The translations under genes and the position numbers were made by a program. 64,000 nt of DNA from Echinarachnius parma (lineage: Eukaryota; Echinodermata; Echinoidea; Clypeasteroida; Echinarachniidae). How positions within the stretch are numbered: position 1 is the stretch's first letter; each line of letters begins with the position of its first letter. The stretch is taken from positions 1 to 64,000 of the forward strand of contig JBAMJV010004345.1 in NCBI GenBank assembly GCA_037951105.1, in the 5' to 3' direction. The notes under the pieces were generated by a model. The model ran no database searches. It saw nothing but the letters and a program-made list of their open reading frames with translations, and was not told the origin of the DNA. Of the stretch, positions 24,301 to 33,394 are shown in pieces.

Positions 24301-27300
24301 GACAAACTAGGACATCCTGCGAGTAATAATTGTGTCTATATTTGATGCCACAACTCTTGTCGGTGACCCTGCAACAGATAGCACTGTATAATATGCCATG
24401 AATCATAAAATGAATCTTGATTCTATTTTCAGGGGCTTATAGTTATATGCTGGTCGGAGCCTAATCGCCAGTAGCATCTTGTATTTATCTGGGTATTAAA
24501 AGGATCTAGTAACATTGTCCAAATCCTCAAAATCCAGTTGGTATTCTAGCGGTTCCCTCATACCTTGTTGTATTCATATTAACAATAGAAGCATGGGACA
24601 GGTTTTTACATTTTTGTATTTCCCTTTCCTTAAAAACATATTTATGATTGAAGTGTTCAGATGTTAAACTATCCACTGGATAGTCGTAACCATGTACAAA
24701 GTCAGTGCAATGAGTTACTGAATATCACTTTGCACTTTTGCTCATTACTCTGCGATATAACATAAATTTAACTTGAAATATTCACACAATACCCAGTGGG
24801 CATATCAGAACAACAATATACATTGTATCAACCATTCATCACTTTTTGCACATGTCAACAAAGTTACTAGATCCCTTTAAGTTTAAGCAATCATAAAAGG
24901 CCTGAACTGAAATTAATTGATTGGACTCATGACCTTTAACCATTATATATTTTGTGTAGATAGTAAGTTTACAAAGAATACTAAAAAATATACATTATTT
25001 TCATTAGTACCTTTATCAGGCAACGCTGCTCTTTGATAGAAGTGAAGCTCAGTGAACAAGGGGCCATTCTCATGAGGTTCCTGTAACAGAACATTGGAAA
25101 GAGATTAGATCTGAATTAGAAAATCTAAAACAGAAATACAAAACAGGTTTGTATTTAAGGAATACATTTCATGAATACACTTCACAAATTTGCTCTTTTA
25201 ATAGATTCATATGAAACATACACATATGTGACCCGTTACAGCCAGAAGAAACAGAAGTCGGATAAATAATTTTCTGGATTTTTATCTAGTTTGGATCAGC
25301 ATTATCTAAGCTTTAATATGATATAAAATTTGTATTATAGTGATTCTGCAACGCGGAGTTATTGATGTTTTTCTAAGGGCAATTTCCAACGGTCTGGAAA
25401 TAAAATGCAGAGAAAATCCCTCAAGAAGTTTTACATCCGTTTCGAGAGCGAAATTAGCTTTCTAATCAGGCCATACTTGAACCAGTTGCATGAATAGAAT
25501 GTGGTAGCAACCTTTATCCAATTTTCTTGAAAACTTGCATATCAGTACATATGTATGATTTACACCTTCCCTCCAAAAATTGTTGAATATAATCCGTGCT
25601 TTGTAGAGATATGTAAAGATTTGATCGAAATTTAAGTGATTTTGGAATGACAAACTTGGATTCAAGTACACACCGAGCACGGGATACAAAAGCGAGCACT
25701 TTTACCTAACAAAAGGGGGTCCGCTCCCCCATGGACATGCTCTCATTATTGTTCGACTAATCGATATTGACAGGTAGTGCAGCCACCCATATGAAACCAT
25801 ATCGCAACAAATCAAGCTGCGACGGGGGCACGCCTCAACGACAGCGTTACCCTATAAAGAGCGTTCTTTTTTAAACAAAGGAGGCCATTTGAGTCAGTAG
25901 GTGCATAGGGATTAGAGAATATCGATGTGCGCTGACCACTCTTGACCGCCAGCGAGATTTGCAACTTGGCACAAAGGGGTTGTTAAGAGGCGGAGCGGAG
26001 CGAAGAATTTTGGAAAGCAAACTTTTCAAACCTTCTAAAAACATGCTTCAAAACTTTCCTTAATATTCACCTTTCCACTTAATATTTGTACTGGAGATTG
26101 TGCTTACTGGTAGAACAAATATCAGGGAAAGGCCTGAACTAATAATATTTTTTTCGACATTTTAATGCAATTTCAAATCAATCATGATTTCTGAGGTTCG
26201 AACTCGCGCGACTTTTGGCTCCTCTGAGAAAGACGGGACACATATGTTCTCTTAGATCTGATGTATTATAAAATTGAATTGCTTTACAATTGTTTTATAA
26301 ATACTTATGTTTTCTTTAGTCTTTACACATTTTAAATGCATGAAAATTATTGTTACATGTTTGTTCTATTACCTACCCACACATTTGATTCATCATTGAT
26401 CTTTTTGTTGTAAAGAAATTTGAAATGTAATGTACTTAATTTGATTGTAAACAAAACAAATTTAAGTCTACCAACTGCCTTGTTTTGTATTTTATATGTA
26501 TGTTTTTTTTATGGATCAATAAACTGAATATATAAATACAAGTAATGAATGTTCTTGTTAGGAAAAAGAATAAGATAAGACTGTACCATTTTTCCTTGAA
26601 ACTTTTTAAAAGGCAAGAGTGAAATATGAAGAAACTAGATGGATCTTCGACTGCACGCAGTCGAAAATGATGCCTCCGCCATTACGCGATTTATTTATAT
26701 CAAGCCCAAATCAACATGTACACTGAATTCATTCTGTCAACTCAATTTTGATGGTACTGTCTTTAAATCTTGACGTATCACAATTATGAGCTATAAGTGA
26801 CCTTGACCTTTGACCTCATGACCCCCAAAATCTAATCAGTTCATTGGCTGTCCAAGAAACATACATGTACCAAGTGTGGTAAGAATCCGTCAATCCGTTC
26901 TAGAGATAATGAGATCACGAGCTATTTTTGCATATGAGCTCTGTGACCTTTGACCTTTCACCTCATGACCCCAAAATCTCATCAGTTCATCGGCCCCCGA
27001 AGTTACATACATGTACCAAGTTTGTTCAGAATCTGTCAATCGGTTCTTGAGATAACGCGATCACAAGCTATTTAGGCATATATAATGAGCTCTGCGACCT
27101 TTGACCTTTGACCTCATGACCCCAAAATCTAATCAGATCATCGGCCTCCTAAGTTACATATATGTACCAAGTTTGGTCAGAATCCGTCAATCCGTTCTTG
27201 AGATAACGCGATCACGAGCTATTTTTGCATATATAATGAGCTCTGTGACCTTTGACCTTTGACCTCATGACCCAAAATCTAATCAGTTCATCGGCCCCCT

Positions 27301-30300
27301 AAGTTACATACATGTACCAAGTTTGTTCATAATCTGTCAATCGGTTCTTGAGATAATGAGATCACGAGCTATTTTTGCATATATAATGAGCTCTGTGACC
27401 TTTGACCTCATGACCCCAAAATCTAATCAGTTCATTGGCCCCCCAAGATACATACATGTACCAAGTTTGGTCAGAATCCGTCAATCCGTTCTTGAGATAA
27501 CGCGATCACGAGAACGGGACATACGGACGGACGGACAACCCGAAAACACAATGCCTCCGGCAACTTCGTTACGGAGGCATAAAAATTGTCCAAAGACACC
27601 TCATTTTACGGTAGTTGAAACTTACAATCTTGACAACATAAGGTGGCTCCGCTTCCACTTTTCCTGGACTGTTTTGTGCAGCTGTATGAACAAAGATGGA
27701 CAATAGAATTCAGAAATTGTGACAAGATAGAATATTAAAGAGTATGTATATCTATACCATTACATCAGTCATCTGTTACAGTGCAGGTGATTATTTGAAG
27801 CCAAGTTCTTGTGTTTTCTCCCCTCCCCCTCATGTTTGAGAATTAGAATTTGTTCATTTATGTGAGCCATTGGATAGAAAAGTCCTTCCCGTGCCAATTT
27901 TGGCACATAAGGCACCGCCTATCTCCGATTCATTAGCCCTAGGCCACACGTCTACTAAATGTAGCGAAAGCTTCAAAAGGGGGCCAGTCTTCTGGTAACT
28001 TGTGTGATTAACTTTCCCTTCTCCATTCTATAAATGCCAAGCGCCTGGCTAGCAGGCCGAAGGTACCATTTTTAAAGTCTCTGATATGACCCGGTATGAA
28101 CCCTGGACCTCCTGTGCATGAGGCGGACACTCTAACCGCTAAGCCACCATGCTCGGTCATTGGCTAGAAGGCTAGTCTTAAATAGTTTCCAACCATTTAT
28201 TAACCCCCTGAATGCCATGTTTAAGTAGAAGAATTCACTTGACCCTGTTCTGTAGAAGGTTTACATGAATAGCTTAATCCCCTCATTCAGCTACAGTCAA
28301 TATAAACCGAACACAAAAAGTAACTTCACCCCTAGGGAAAACATCATAATTTCTTAAATAATACCTTTATAAAGATTTTTCTTTCACCAAATGATTGCTA
28401 TGATGGAGCTGTAGCTTCTGTGTAAAAATCAGACAGAACGTACGGCTGACTGAGCACAAATAAAAGACAAAATGGTCACTTTTCAAAAGCTGCAAGATTT
28501 CATTCATGGCTAACCAACATCACATCTGTTTTAACGCATCGATTGTGTCAAATCAAAACAGGGCCATTGCTATCGGGCTCTTACAGGCTGGTCTTCCACT
28601 ACGTGGGAGATCCTTCACCTCTCCAGTTTCTTGGAATTTTTTACGAAGATTTCTCATTGCGTTCGGGGAAATGCCCAGTGTCCGTGCTATACGTTTAAGA
28701 GGGGTCCCAGCCTGTAAGAGCCCGATAGCAATGGCCCTGTTTTGATTTGACAACTTTGGCATGATGGATTTCGATGACTTGTTGCAATTGATAGGCAAGG
28801 GAAAATGACAGACAATTCAACGTTTTAACCTTCATGTGATCTGTTTTACATGTGTGTTTATTTACAAATCACAAACAATGGCGGGAATTCAAACTGTATT
28901 GTTACACAGATCACAATCGATGCGTTAAAACAGATGTGATGTTGGTTAGCCATGAATGAAATCTTGCAGCTTTTGAAAAGTGACCATTTTGTCTTTTATT
29001 TGTGCTCAGTCAGCCGTACGTTCACGGATATGTCTGATTTTTACACAGAAGCTACAGCTCCATCATAGCAATCATTTGGTGAAAGAAAAATCTCTATAAA
29101 GGTATTATTTAAGAAATTATGATGTTTTCCCTAGGGGTGAAGTTACTTTTTGTGTTCGGTTTGGTTGAAGTTCCGCATATTAAAATTGATAAGTCCAAGT
29201 GCCTATAAAATTCACTCCACACTTCTCTAATATGTGCATTCAGGAACAGATCTGTTTCTTTGAATACTGTGAGTGACTAGATTCAATTTATCCACATTTG
29301 CTGCTGCTAACCCAAGGATATACAATTATTAAATGGGTACCCGGAAGGATGGAAGTTGGTTCCTTAGCTCTGGGTGCACATGCGAGGTGCCTGGCTGGAA
29401 TGTTCCCAAGGTAGTGGACAATTTGAAATTTGTGCACTGGATGGTTTTGTTTGCATTGTGCATCCAGTGACTGGGGTACTAATAATGATGAGCCTAGAGT
29501 ATCAAAGACAGAACTTGAGTAGCCATCATCACCATTATTATGTATTTTGTTCACCTCTGTAGATCAGCCCGAATCCACCTGATCCCAGTGGAGTGCCAAG
29601 CTTCCATTCTTTCTTCCTCATATCCTTCAGCACCTCACCCTCTGGGAGAGGGTCCGGCATCTTGTATGCCTTCTAACAACCTACCAAGGAGCTTGATTTT
29701 AGCCAATAATATCATTATTCATTTGTTCTCACCTCTGTAGATCAGCCCAAATCCACCTGATCCCAGTGGAGTGCCAAGCTTCCATTCTTTCTTCCTCATA
29801 TCCTTCAGCACCTCACCCTCTGGGAGAGGGTCCGGCATCTTGTACGCCTTCTTACGACCTACCAAAGAAAATACAAAAACAAACAATGTACTGTCAAACG
29901 TCTATAAAGAGCACCAAAAGGAGACAGACAAATTTGTCTCTAATAGATTCTAAGTAGTCATGTGGTCTTTATAGACGATCCATTTACATTATACATGCAA
30001 ATCTGTTTAAGGGAGTCTGGATTAGTGGTCTTAACATGCAGGTTGTCAACATAGAGTTGGTCACTGAGTAGGTTTGACTGACATACTTATACAAAAAGAA
30101 GTGAGACATTCTCATGAAGTCAGACTTAAACAGACATGGTAAGAAAAAAGGGAGATTCTGCATTTAGATTGTTGGCCTTTCACACAAATGTTATCCCCTT
30201 TTAACTTTCAAGTCATATATATGTTTTCCTGAATACTGTAGTTCATTATAATTTAATATTTCATTTTGTACATTTTCTACTTCTCGAATGAATTGAATAC

Positions 30301-30473
30301 AGCTTTTATGTCGGTTTTAATAATTGAAATAGTTCAAATTTTGTCTTGCATTCAGTTTTTTCATTTGAATGAAAACTTGCAAATCATATTTATATATATG
30401 GTTACTCAAAGGGAAGTGCAATATGAATAGGACATTGTAGCTTTAAGTTTCCAACCTTACCCTTTGGTGGCAT
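18181..30473 (-). CDS. VRK1: Vaccinia-related kinase (VRK1-like), complete, 12 coding exons
   Basis: Ser/Thr kinase of the VRK branch of the CK1 group; relatives phosphorylate histone H3, BAF/BANF1 and p53 in the nucleus. The twelve exons listed separately sum to 1554 nt (517 residues plus stop) and all junction phases agree. Motifs: start MPPKG, Gly loop GSGGFG (37-42), ATP lysine in VVK (64), [12 protein letters not shown] (72-83), catalytic loop HADIKSAN (168-175, Asp170), DFG (192-194), EFTSIDAH, then SPSRRGD. This matches vertebrate VRK1/VRK2 block by block. Vertebrate VRK1 has HGDIKASN and DYG at the two active-site positions, so HAD and DFG are differences worth noting. The C-terminal tail from about residue 330 is long and Lys/Ser/Pro/Ala-rich, probably disordered and nuclear. 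VRK1 versus VRK2 cannot be settled by eye; no C-terminal membrane anchor is seen, which favours VRK1. Confidence 0.93.
18911..18991 (-). CDS. VRK1: VRK exon 11 (basic tail)
   Basis: 81 nt with acceptor TTTTTCAG and donor G/GTATAC. Encodes [11 protein letters not shown] and further Lys/Ala residues, echoing the [11 protein letters not shown] in exon 10, so the tail may have grown by internal duplication. Confidence 0.85.
19251..19265. repeat. Poly-C transposon fragment in VRK intron 10
   Basis: C-rich run next to GGGGAAGGGGCTCC; similar in style to the poly-G/C elements elsewhere. Full borders not visible. Confidence 0.4.
19594..20049 (-). CDS. VRK1: VRK exon 10 (end of kinase domain, start of tail)
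   Basis: 456 nt, the largest exon. Begins [15 protein letters not shown], which matches the last kinase-domain helices, then [15 protein letters not shown], then a tail rich in Ser-Pro-Ala-Lys with SPKKARARK and KKRKAPS clusters. Acceptor TATCCAG, donor G/GTACCT. GC content is much higher than in the flanking introns. Confidence 0.92.
20450..20508 (-). CDS. VRK1: VRK exon 9
   Basis: 59 nt, acceptor TTTCATAG, donor G/GTGATA. Encodes [19 protein letters not shown], parallel to the SLMDKCFP segment of vertebrate VRK1. Confidence 0.88.
20697..20790 (-). pseudogene. Decayed partial copy of VRK exon 8
   Basis: On the minus strand this encodes [23 protein letters not shown], nearly the same as the 3' part of exon 8 (21110-21230). 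The 5' part with SPSRRGD is missing and the donor GTAAGT has become ATAAAT, so it cannot splice like the parent exon. It lies about 400 bp from its parent. Confidence 0.8.
20898..21098. mobile_element. Small inverted-repeat element in VRK intron 8
   Basis: Left GGCCAAGTCTCACTATAGCG and right, inverted, GCTTAGTCCCACTATAGCA form imperfect ends of about 30 bp. It lies between exon 8 and its decayed copy. Confidence 0.5.
21110..21230 (-). CDS. VRK1: VRK exon 8
   Basis: 121 nt, acceptor GACCCTAG, donor AA/GTAAGT. Encodes [18 protein letters not shown] and KLPWED, a VRK hallmark block. Confidence 0.93.
21570..21722. repeat. 59-bp tandem repeat, three units, VRK intron 7
   Basis: Three consecutive units share GGAGCAAGGCA..CTGGC and CCACAGGGCATACACCAGTT with few differences. 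They generate repetitive open frames on both strands that are not genes. Confidence 0.85.
22027..22159 (-). CDS. VRK1: VRK exon 7 (DFG and activation segment)
   Basis: 133 nt, acceptor CTTGACAG, donor T/GTAAGT. Encodes [24 protein letters not shown] and [11 protein letters not shown]. The match to VRK1/VRK2 is unmistakable. Confidence 0.95.
22227..22299 (-). pseudogene. Decayed partial copy of VRK exon 7 (first)
   Basis: Minus strand reads [13 protein letters not shown] and GKHIEYEE with its acceptor (TTGACAG) kept, but the DFG aspartate has become Glu and the 3' two thirds and donor are missing. It arises from a tandem duplication of about 140 bp that includes the intron words TAGTACAAGGATGACAATCAG. 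Confidence 0.85.
22345..22400 (-). pseudogene. Remnant of a further VRK exon 7 copy
   Basis: The duplicated intron word (ACAAGGATGACAATCAGTTC) is followed by bases that still read like the KHREYKEE part of exon 7. Too short to be functional. Confidence 0.55.
22734..22832 (-). CDS. VRK1: VRK exon 6 (catalytic loop)
   Basis: 99 nt, phase 0 at both ends, acceptor GACACCAG, donor AAG/GTAAAT. Encodes [18 protein letters not shown] and SANLLLGYS with the catalytic Asp. Confidence 0.94.
23902..24098 (-). CDS. VRK1: VRK exon 5
   Basis: 197 nt, acceptor ATGTCCAG, donor ATT/GTGAGT. Encodes [14 protein letters not shown], the VRK block [17 protein letters not shown], and FALALQI. Confidence 0.95.
24496..24880. 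mobile_element. TTAA-flanked inverted-repeat element (family 2, copy 1), VRK intron 4
   Basis: TTAA-AAGGATCTAGTAAC at the left and GTTACTAGATCCC-TTTAA at the right. The interior (TCCAAATCCTCAAAA, AGCATGGGACAGGTTT) matches the copy at 50196-50575. Confidence 0.82.
25011..25080 (-). CDS. VRK1: VRK exon 4
   Basis: 70 nt, acceptor CTGTTACAG, donor G/GTACTA. Encodes [19 protein letters not shown], which is close to the vertebrate VRK1 block. Confidence 0.95.
25222..26246. mobile_element. Possible transposon with weak inverted ends, VRK intron 3
   Basis: Left ACATATGTGACCCGTTACAG and right, inverted, ACATATGTGTCCCGTC are similar for about 16 bp. The inside is non-coding with some GC-rich words (GCGGAGCGGAGCGAAG). 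Identification rests only on the ends. Confidence 0.4.
26640..27590. repeat. Tandem repeat of about 150 bp (five units) rich in nuclear-receptor half sites
   Basis: Units share TGACCTTTGACCTCATGACC, CAAAATCTAATCAGTTCAT, TACATGTACCAAGTTTGGT and CGTTCTTGAGATAACGCGAT. On the minus strand most units contain AGGTCAAAGGTCA, a perfect direct repeat with 1-bp spacing (26804-26816, 26944-26956, 27102-27114, 27246-27258, 27253-27265, 27396-27408). The array ends in GGACGGACGGAC and ATGCCTCCG...CGGAGGCAT, words typical of a dispersed invertebrate repeat. It lies in VRK intron 3. Confidence 0.85.
27626..27681 (-). CDS. VRK1: VRK exon 3 (ATP-binding lysine)
   Basis: 56 nt, acceptor CATACAG, donor ATT/GTAAGT. 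Encodes [18 protein letters not shown]; the Lys of VVK is the ATP-anchoring residue. Confidence 0.92.
27890..28165 (-). mobile_element. tRNA-derived SINE, VRK intron 2
   Basis: Minus strand begins with a tRNA-like head (GTGGCTTAGCGGTTAGAG as A box, GGGTTCATACC as a changed B box) and continues into an unrelated body. Typical SINE layout; the head is too altered to be a working tRNA. Confidence 0.6.
28305..29161. mobile_element. Tc1-like foldback element with long inverted arms
   Basis: Arms of about 240 bp (28305-28547 and 28910-29161) starting AACCGAACACAAAAAGTAAC are nearly identical in inverted orientation. Between them is the start of a Tc1-type transposase and an inverted copy of part of it. 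Located in VRK intron 2. Confidence 0.85.
28589..28798 (-). pseudogene. Truncated Tc1/mariner-type transposase, N-terminal DNA-binding part
   Basis: About 70 codons with the first helix-turn-helix of Tc1 transposases: [35 protein letters not shown], ending PRSGRP. The likely start is the inner Met (MPKLSNQ, 28762). After GRP the sequence is replaced by an inverted copy of its own LLQAG region, so the second HTH and the DDE catalytic domain are lost. Confidence 0.8.
29555..29680 (-). pseudogene. Tandem copy of VRK exon 2 with an in-frame stop
   Basis: 126 nt, the same length as exon 2, with acceptor and donor both intact, and about 178 bp away. Spliced to exon 1 it would read Cys then TAG at the second codon, because the CGTAAG of exon 2 is TGTTAG here; the rest is nearly identical. 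It is either a dead duplicate or a stop-carrying alternative exon. Confidence 0.88.
29733..29858 (-). CDS. VRK1: VRK exon 2 (Gly-rich loop)
   Basis: 126 nt, acceptor TTTGGTAG, donor G/GTGAGA. Encodes [31 protein letters not shown]. Chosen over the near-identical copy at 29555-29680 because that one has a stop. Confidence 0.92.
30461..30473 (-). CDS. VRK1: VRK exon 1 (start codon)
   Basis: 13 coding nt, ATG CCA CCA AAG G, then donor GTAAGG. It gives MPPKG after joining to exon 2, similar to other VRK N-termini, and the phase fits. The 5' UTR must extend to higher coordinates. Confidence 0.82.
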
Positions 30474-31173
30474 TGTGAACTGATTCCAGCAGCTATCACG
30501 TACAAATGTATCAGCAACACCCTAGATCAAATCTTGATCAAATGTCTTTCTGGTTAGTACAGTGAGTACTGAGTAGTGAGTGTCCTGTATAAAAAGAAAT
30601 AACATTTGCATGACTATTACATTTCTAGCCCAGGTCTAGGATAAGTTTTCCAAAATCCTTATTCATTAAATATCACAGAGCGGTAACTCGAACACTGAAA
30701 TACATGCATGTATAATAACATTTTCCTAATTAAACATTTCACAATCAGATGAATCTTATCAAGGATGTATAAAACACTTTCCCTCCAATAGTCCTGTCGC
30801 GGAATGCTCTCCTATCTTAACGTATTATGTGCCACCCGCCCCTGGCAGGTATGGGGCTACTTGCAGCTGCAGTAGGGTGCCACCTTGCTGGCAGCCTGCA
30901 GCCTGATCCTATCAGTATCAGGGAAGCATTTCCTCTCGGCAACTAGGCCGAGAGCACACATATTACAAAATATTGTTTTGATTGTATGTTTGGTTTAATA
31001 GTACTATTGGTTTCTTTTGTATTTTTTGTTCAGTTCGCTTCTTGGTATTATATCCGCACTCATTAGTAGATGATACTATTGTCGATAGATCCTGCCGATT
31101 ATCAACATTTACAATAGAAGTAGGATGGTGTATAAACCATATTCAGTAATAATAGGGCACAGTCTCATACTTT
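30474..31173. promoter_or_regulatory. Presumed 5' UTR and promoter side of the VRK gene
   Basis: Directly upstream of the VRK start on the minus strand. I see no TATA box or other element I can name. A UTR exon further up cannot be excluded. Confidence 0.3.
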
Positions 31174-31729
31174 AAGTACCGTAAACCGGGGTGACTTAAT
31201 TTGGCCACTTTTTTAGATGAACATTCAACATATTTGTATCAATCCTCACTTTTTAGAGCAAATTTCTTATTGTTTCAAATACATTCCTATAGGGTAATGT
31301 ATAGAAACAGAAATTTAGTTCTAAAGAGAGAGACTTGATGAAAATACATCCTTCTCAAAAAGTGGCAAAAGTCACCCCGGCGGCTAACTTAACAGAACGC
31401 CAGCGTTCTACGACCACCTAATGAAGCCCCCAAACTTGCACTTTTGTGTGCACGATATTTTGATGAAATATATTATGATACGATACTTACTAATGCTGTA
31501 ACTGACTTTGATGATCGGATCGGTTGATCGGATCGGTTGATCGGATCGGCAAAATTTGATCGATGACCAAAATCGGATCGAAAATCGGATCGGATCGAAT
31601 CGGGAAAAAAAATAATAAATAAATAAAAAATAATTTTTAAAAAATTGTTTTTTTTTTCTTTGGAAAATGATCCCAAAAAACATATTTTGGGAAAATAAAT
31701 AAATACCAAAGCAACAATAGCTCAGTCCC

Positions 31730-32591
31730 AGGGGCGTCGATCACGGGGGGGGGGGGGGGGGGGGATGGGGGGGATATATCCCCCCCAATATTTGAGGTGG
31801 GGGGGATGGCCTGTATTATCATCCCCCCCCAATATTTGGGAGGGTAAAAAAAAAAAAAAAAAGTATACTGGCGCATGTAATTGTGGAAGAGGCTACTATC
31901 GTATGTCTTATGTTAGAAAGTCCTTACTCATTCCTCCATAAGCAAAAGAAGTGCGTCCGCCCTTTGGTTTTCTGCAAACTTGATTTCATTAATTGTGTTT
32001 ATCTATAACACGGTAACTTAGAAACAAGTTTATAAAACGTGAAATTGATGCCTTAGGTATGCTCCAGATTGCACAATTTCAAGCCCCAAAATGCAAAAGC
32101 TTCCTACCCCCCCCCCCCCCAGGCGCGGATCTACGGGGGGGGGGGGGGGGGGGGGGGGGGTTTAGGGGGTTTAAACCCCCCCCCCCCCCCTTGGGCTGCA
32201 AAGTGAAAATGTGATGTGCATAGACAAATGCCATCATGGGTTTAACCCCCCCCCCCCCCCCCCCCCCCTTGGGCTGGCAAGTGAAAGTGTGATGTGCATA
32301 GAAAAACGCCATCATTGTGTCCAGACCCACACAGTATCCGTATCGTCATTGGGTCAAACCCCCCCCCCCTTAGCAAAATAGCACCAAAAAAATCGCCTCG
32401 CCGCTATGCGGCTCGGACTTCGCTGCTCGTGGACGATGCTCCGCATCGTCATTGGGTCAAACCCCCCCTCTTAGCAAAATAGCCAAAAAAATCGCCTCGC
32501 TGCTTTGCGGCTCGTGGACGATGCTCCGCATCGTCATTGGGTCAAACCCCCTGATCATCCCCCCCAACCATGAGAAGAAATCGACGCCCTT
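31730..32591. mobile_element. Poly-G/C inverted-repeat element with 10-bp target duplication
   Basis: Ends AGGGGCGTCGA and, inverted, AAGGGCGTCGA. The 10-bp word GCTCAGTCCC flanks both sides (31720-31729, 32592-32601); the uninterrupted family member (copy A, near 15796) has it once. A 9-11 bp duplication is typical of Mutator-like elements. The inside has long G and C runs and a repeated CGATGCTCCGCATCG palindrome. Non-coding. Confidence 0.75.
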
Positions 32592-32839
32592 GCTCAGTCC
32601 CATGTGCTTATTTTGGCGTAACCTTTCAGAATCGCCGCGAGTAATTTCGTAAAAGTAGAGTTAATCAGTTTGAAATTAAAGCATACCCATACAAGATTAC
32701 CTTGGGCTTATTCATATGAATATAATTGTTGCTTTGGTATTCAGTTATTTTCCCAAAATATGTTTTTTGGAATAAAAAAAAAAACGATTTTTTAAAAAAT
32801 TAAAAAAAAAATTTTTTTTTTTTTTAAATTTATTTATTT

Positions 32840-33110
32840 TTTGGCCGTACTACCACTAAACGCGTGTGTCAGATCTGCCGTTTAATTGTAATCGGCGGGC
32901 GACTTGAATGGAGACCAAAGCGTGATCATCTTTCGTTCAAAAGTCGCGCTACGACACGGAGAGAAGTCGAGGCGGTGCAGAAATCACGTACATTCATTAG
33001 GAATCGAGCAAAAAATAATCATTTTTACCTAGTGGCACATGCCAATTAACATCACATATTTGTGCAGAGATAGATGGTAAGTATCGTATCATATATTATA
33101 TTTCATCAAA
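32840..33110. repeat. Inserted repeat related to 35160-35345
   Basis: Shares GGCGGGCGACTTGAATGGAG, CCAAAGCG.GATCATC and ACGACAC.GAGAGAA with the palindrome at 35160-35345. It is absent from the other copies of the surrounding family. Confidence 0.6.
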
Positions 33111-33394
33111 AAAAAAAACCATTCTTTTTTTTCTGATTTTCGATCCGATCTGCGCATGATCGGAAATCGGCTAAAATCGGCATTTCGGATCGTGATCGAA
33201 TTCCGATCCGATGATCGGTTACAGCACTAATACTAATAGAATACTTACCATCTATCTCTGCACAAATATGTGGTATCTTGGCACTAGATAAGTTTGGGGG
33301 CTTCATTAGGTGGTCGTAGAACGCCAGCGCAAGCGCTGGCGTTCTGTAGAGTTACCCGGGGGCCAAACTGAAGTCACCCAGGTTTACGGAAGTA

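Larger units (their letters stand above)
31493..33227. mobile_element. TA-flanked foldback element (GTGCTGTAAC family, copy B), interrupted
   Basis: Same ends and GATCGGATCGG words as copies A and C, with TA on each side. It is broken by the poly-G element at 31730-32591 and by unrelated sequence at about 32840-33110 that resembles 35160-35345. Confidence 0.75.
31396..33346. mobile_element. Second-level element with arms GAACGCCAGCG...ACCACCTAATGAAG
   Basis: Left arm 31396-31440 (CGACCACCTAATGAAGCCCC and AAACTT) recurs inverted at about 33289-33346. A diverged relative of one end lies at about 36325-36375. Confidence 0.6.
31179..33389. mobile_element. Outermost element of a nest: inverted ends CCGTAAACC, 5-bp target duplication
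   Basis: Left CCGTAAACCGGGGTGACTTA and right, inverted, CCGTAAACCTGGGTGACTTC, flanked on both sides by AAGTA (31174-31178, 33390-33394). It contains at least three further inverted-repeat elements, listed separately. A 5-bp duplication narrows the superfamily, but no transposase is present to name it. Confidence 0.72.

Noticed and set aside
28506..28745. Plus-strand frame across the Tc1-like element
   Set aside because: It is the antisense shadow of the transposase fragment and of its inverted duplicate.
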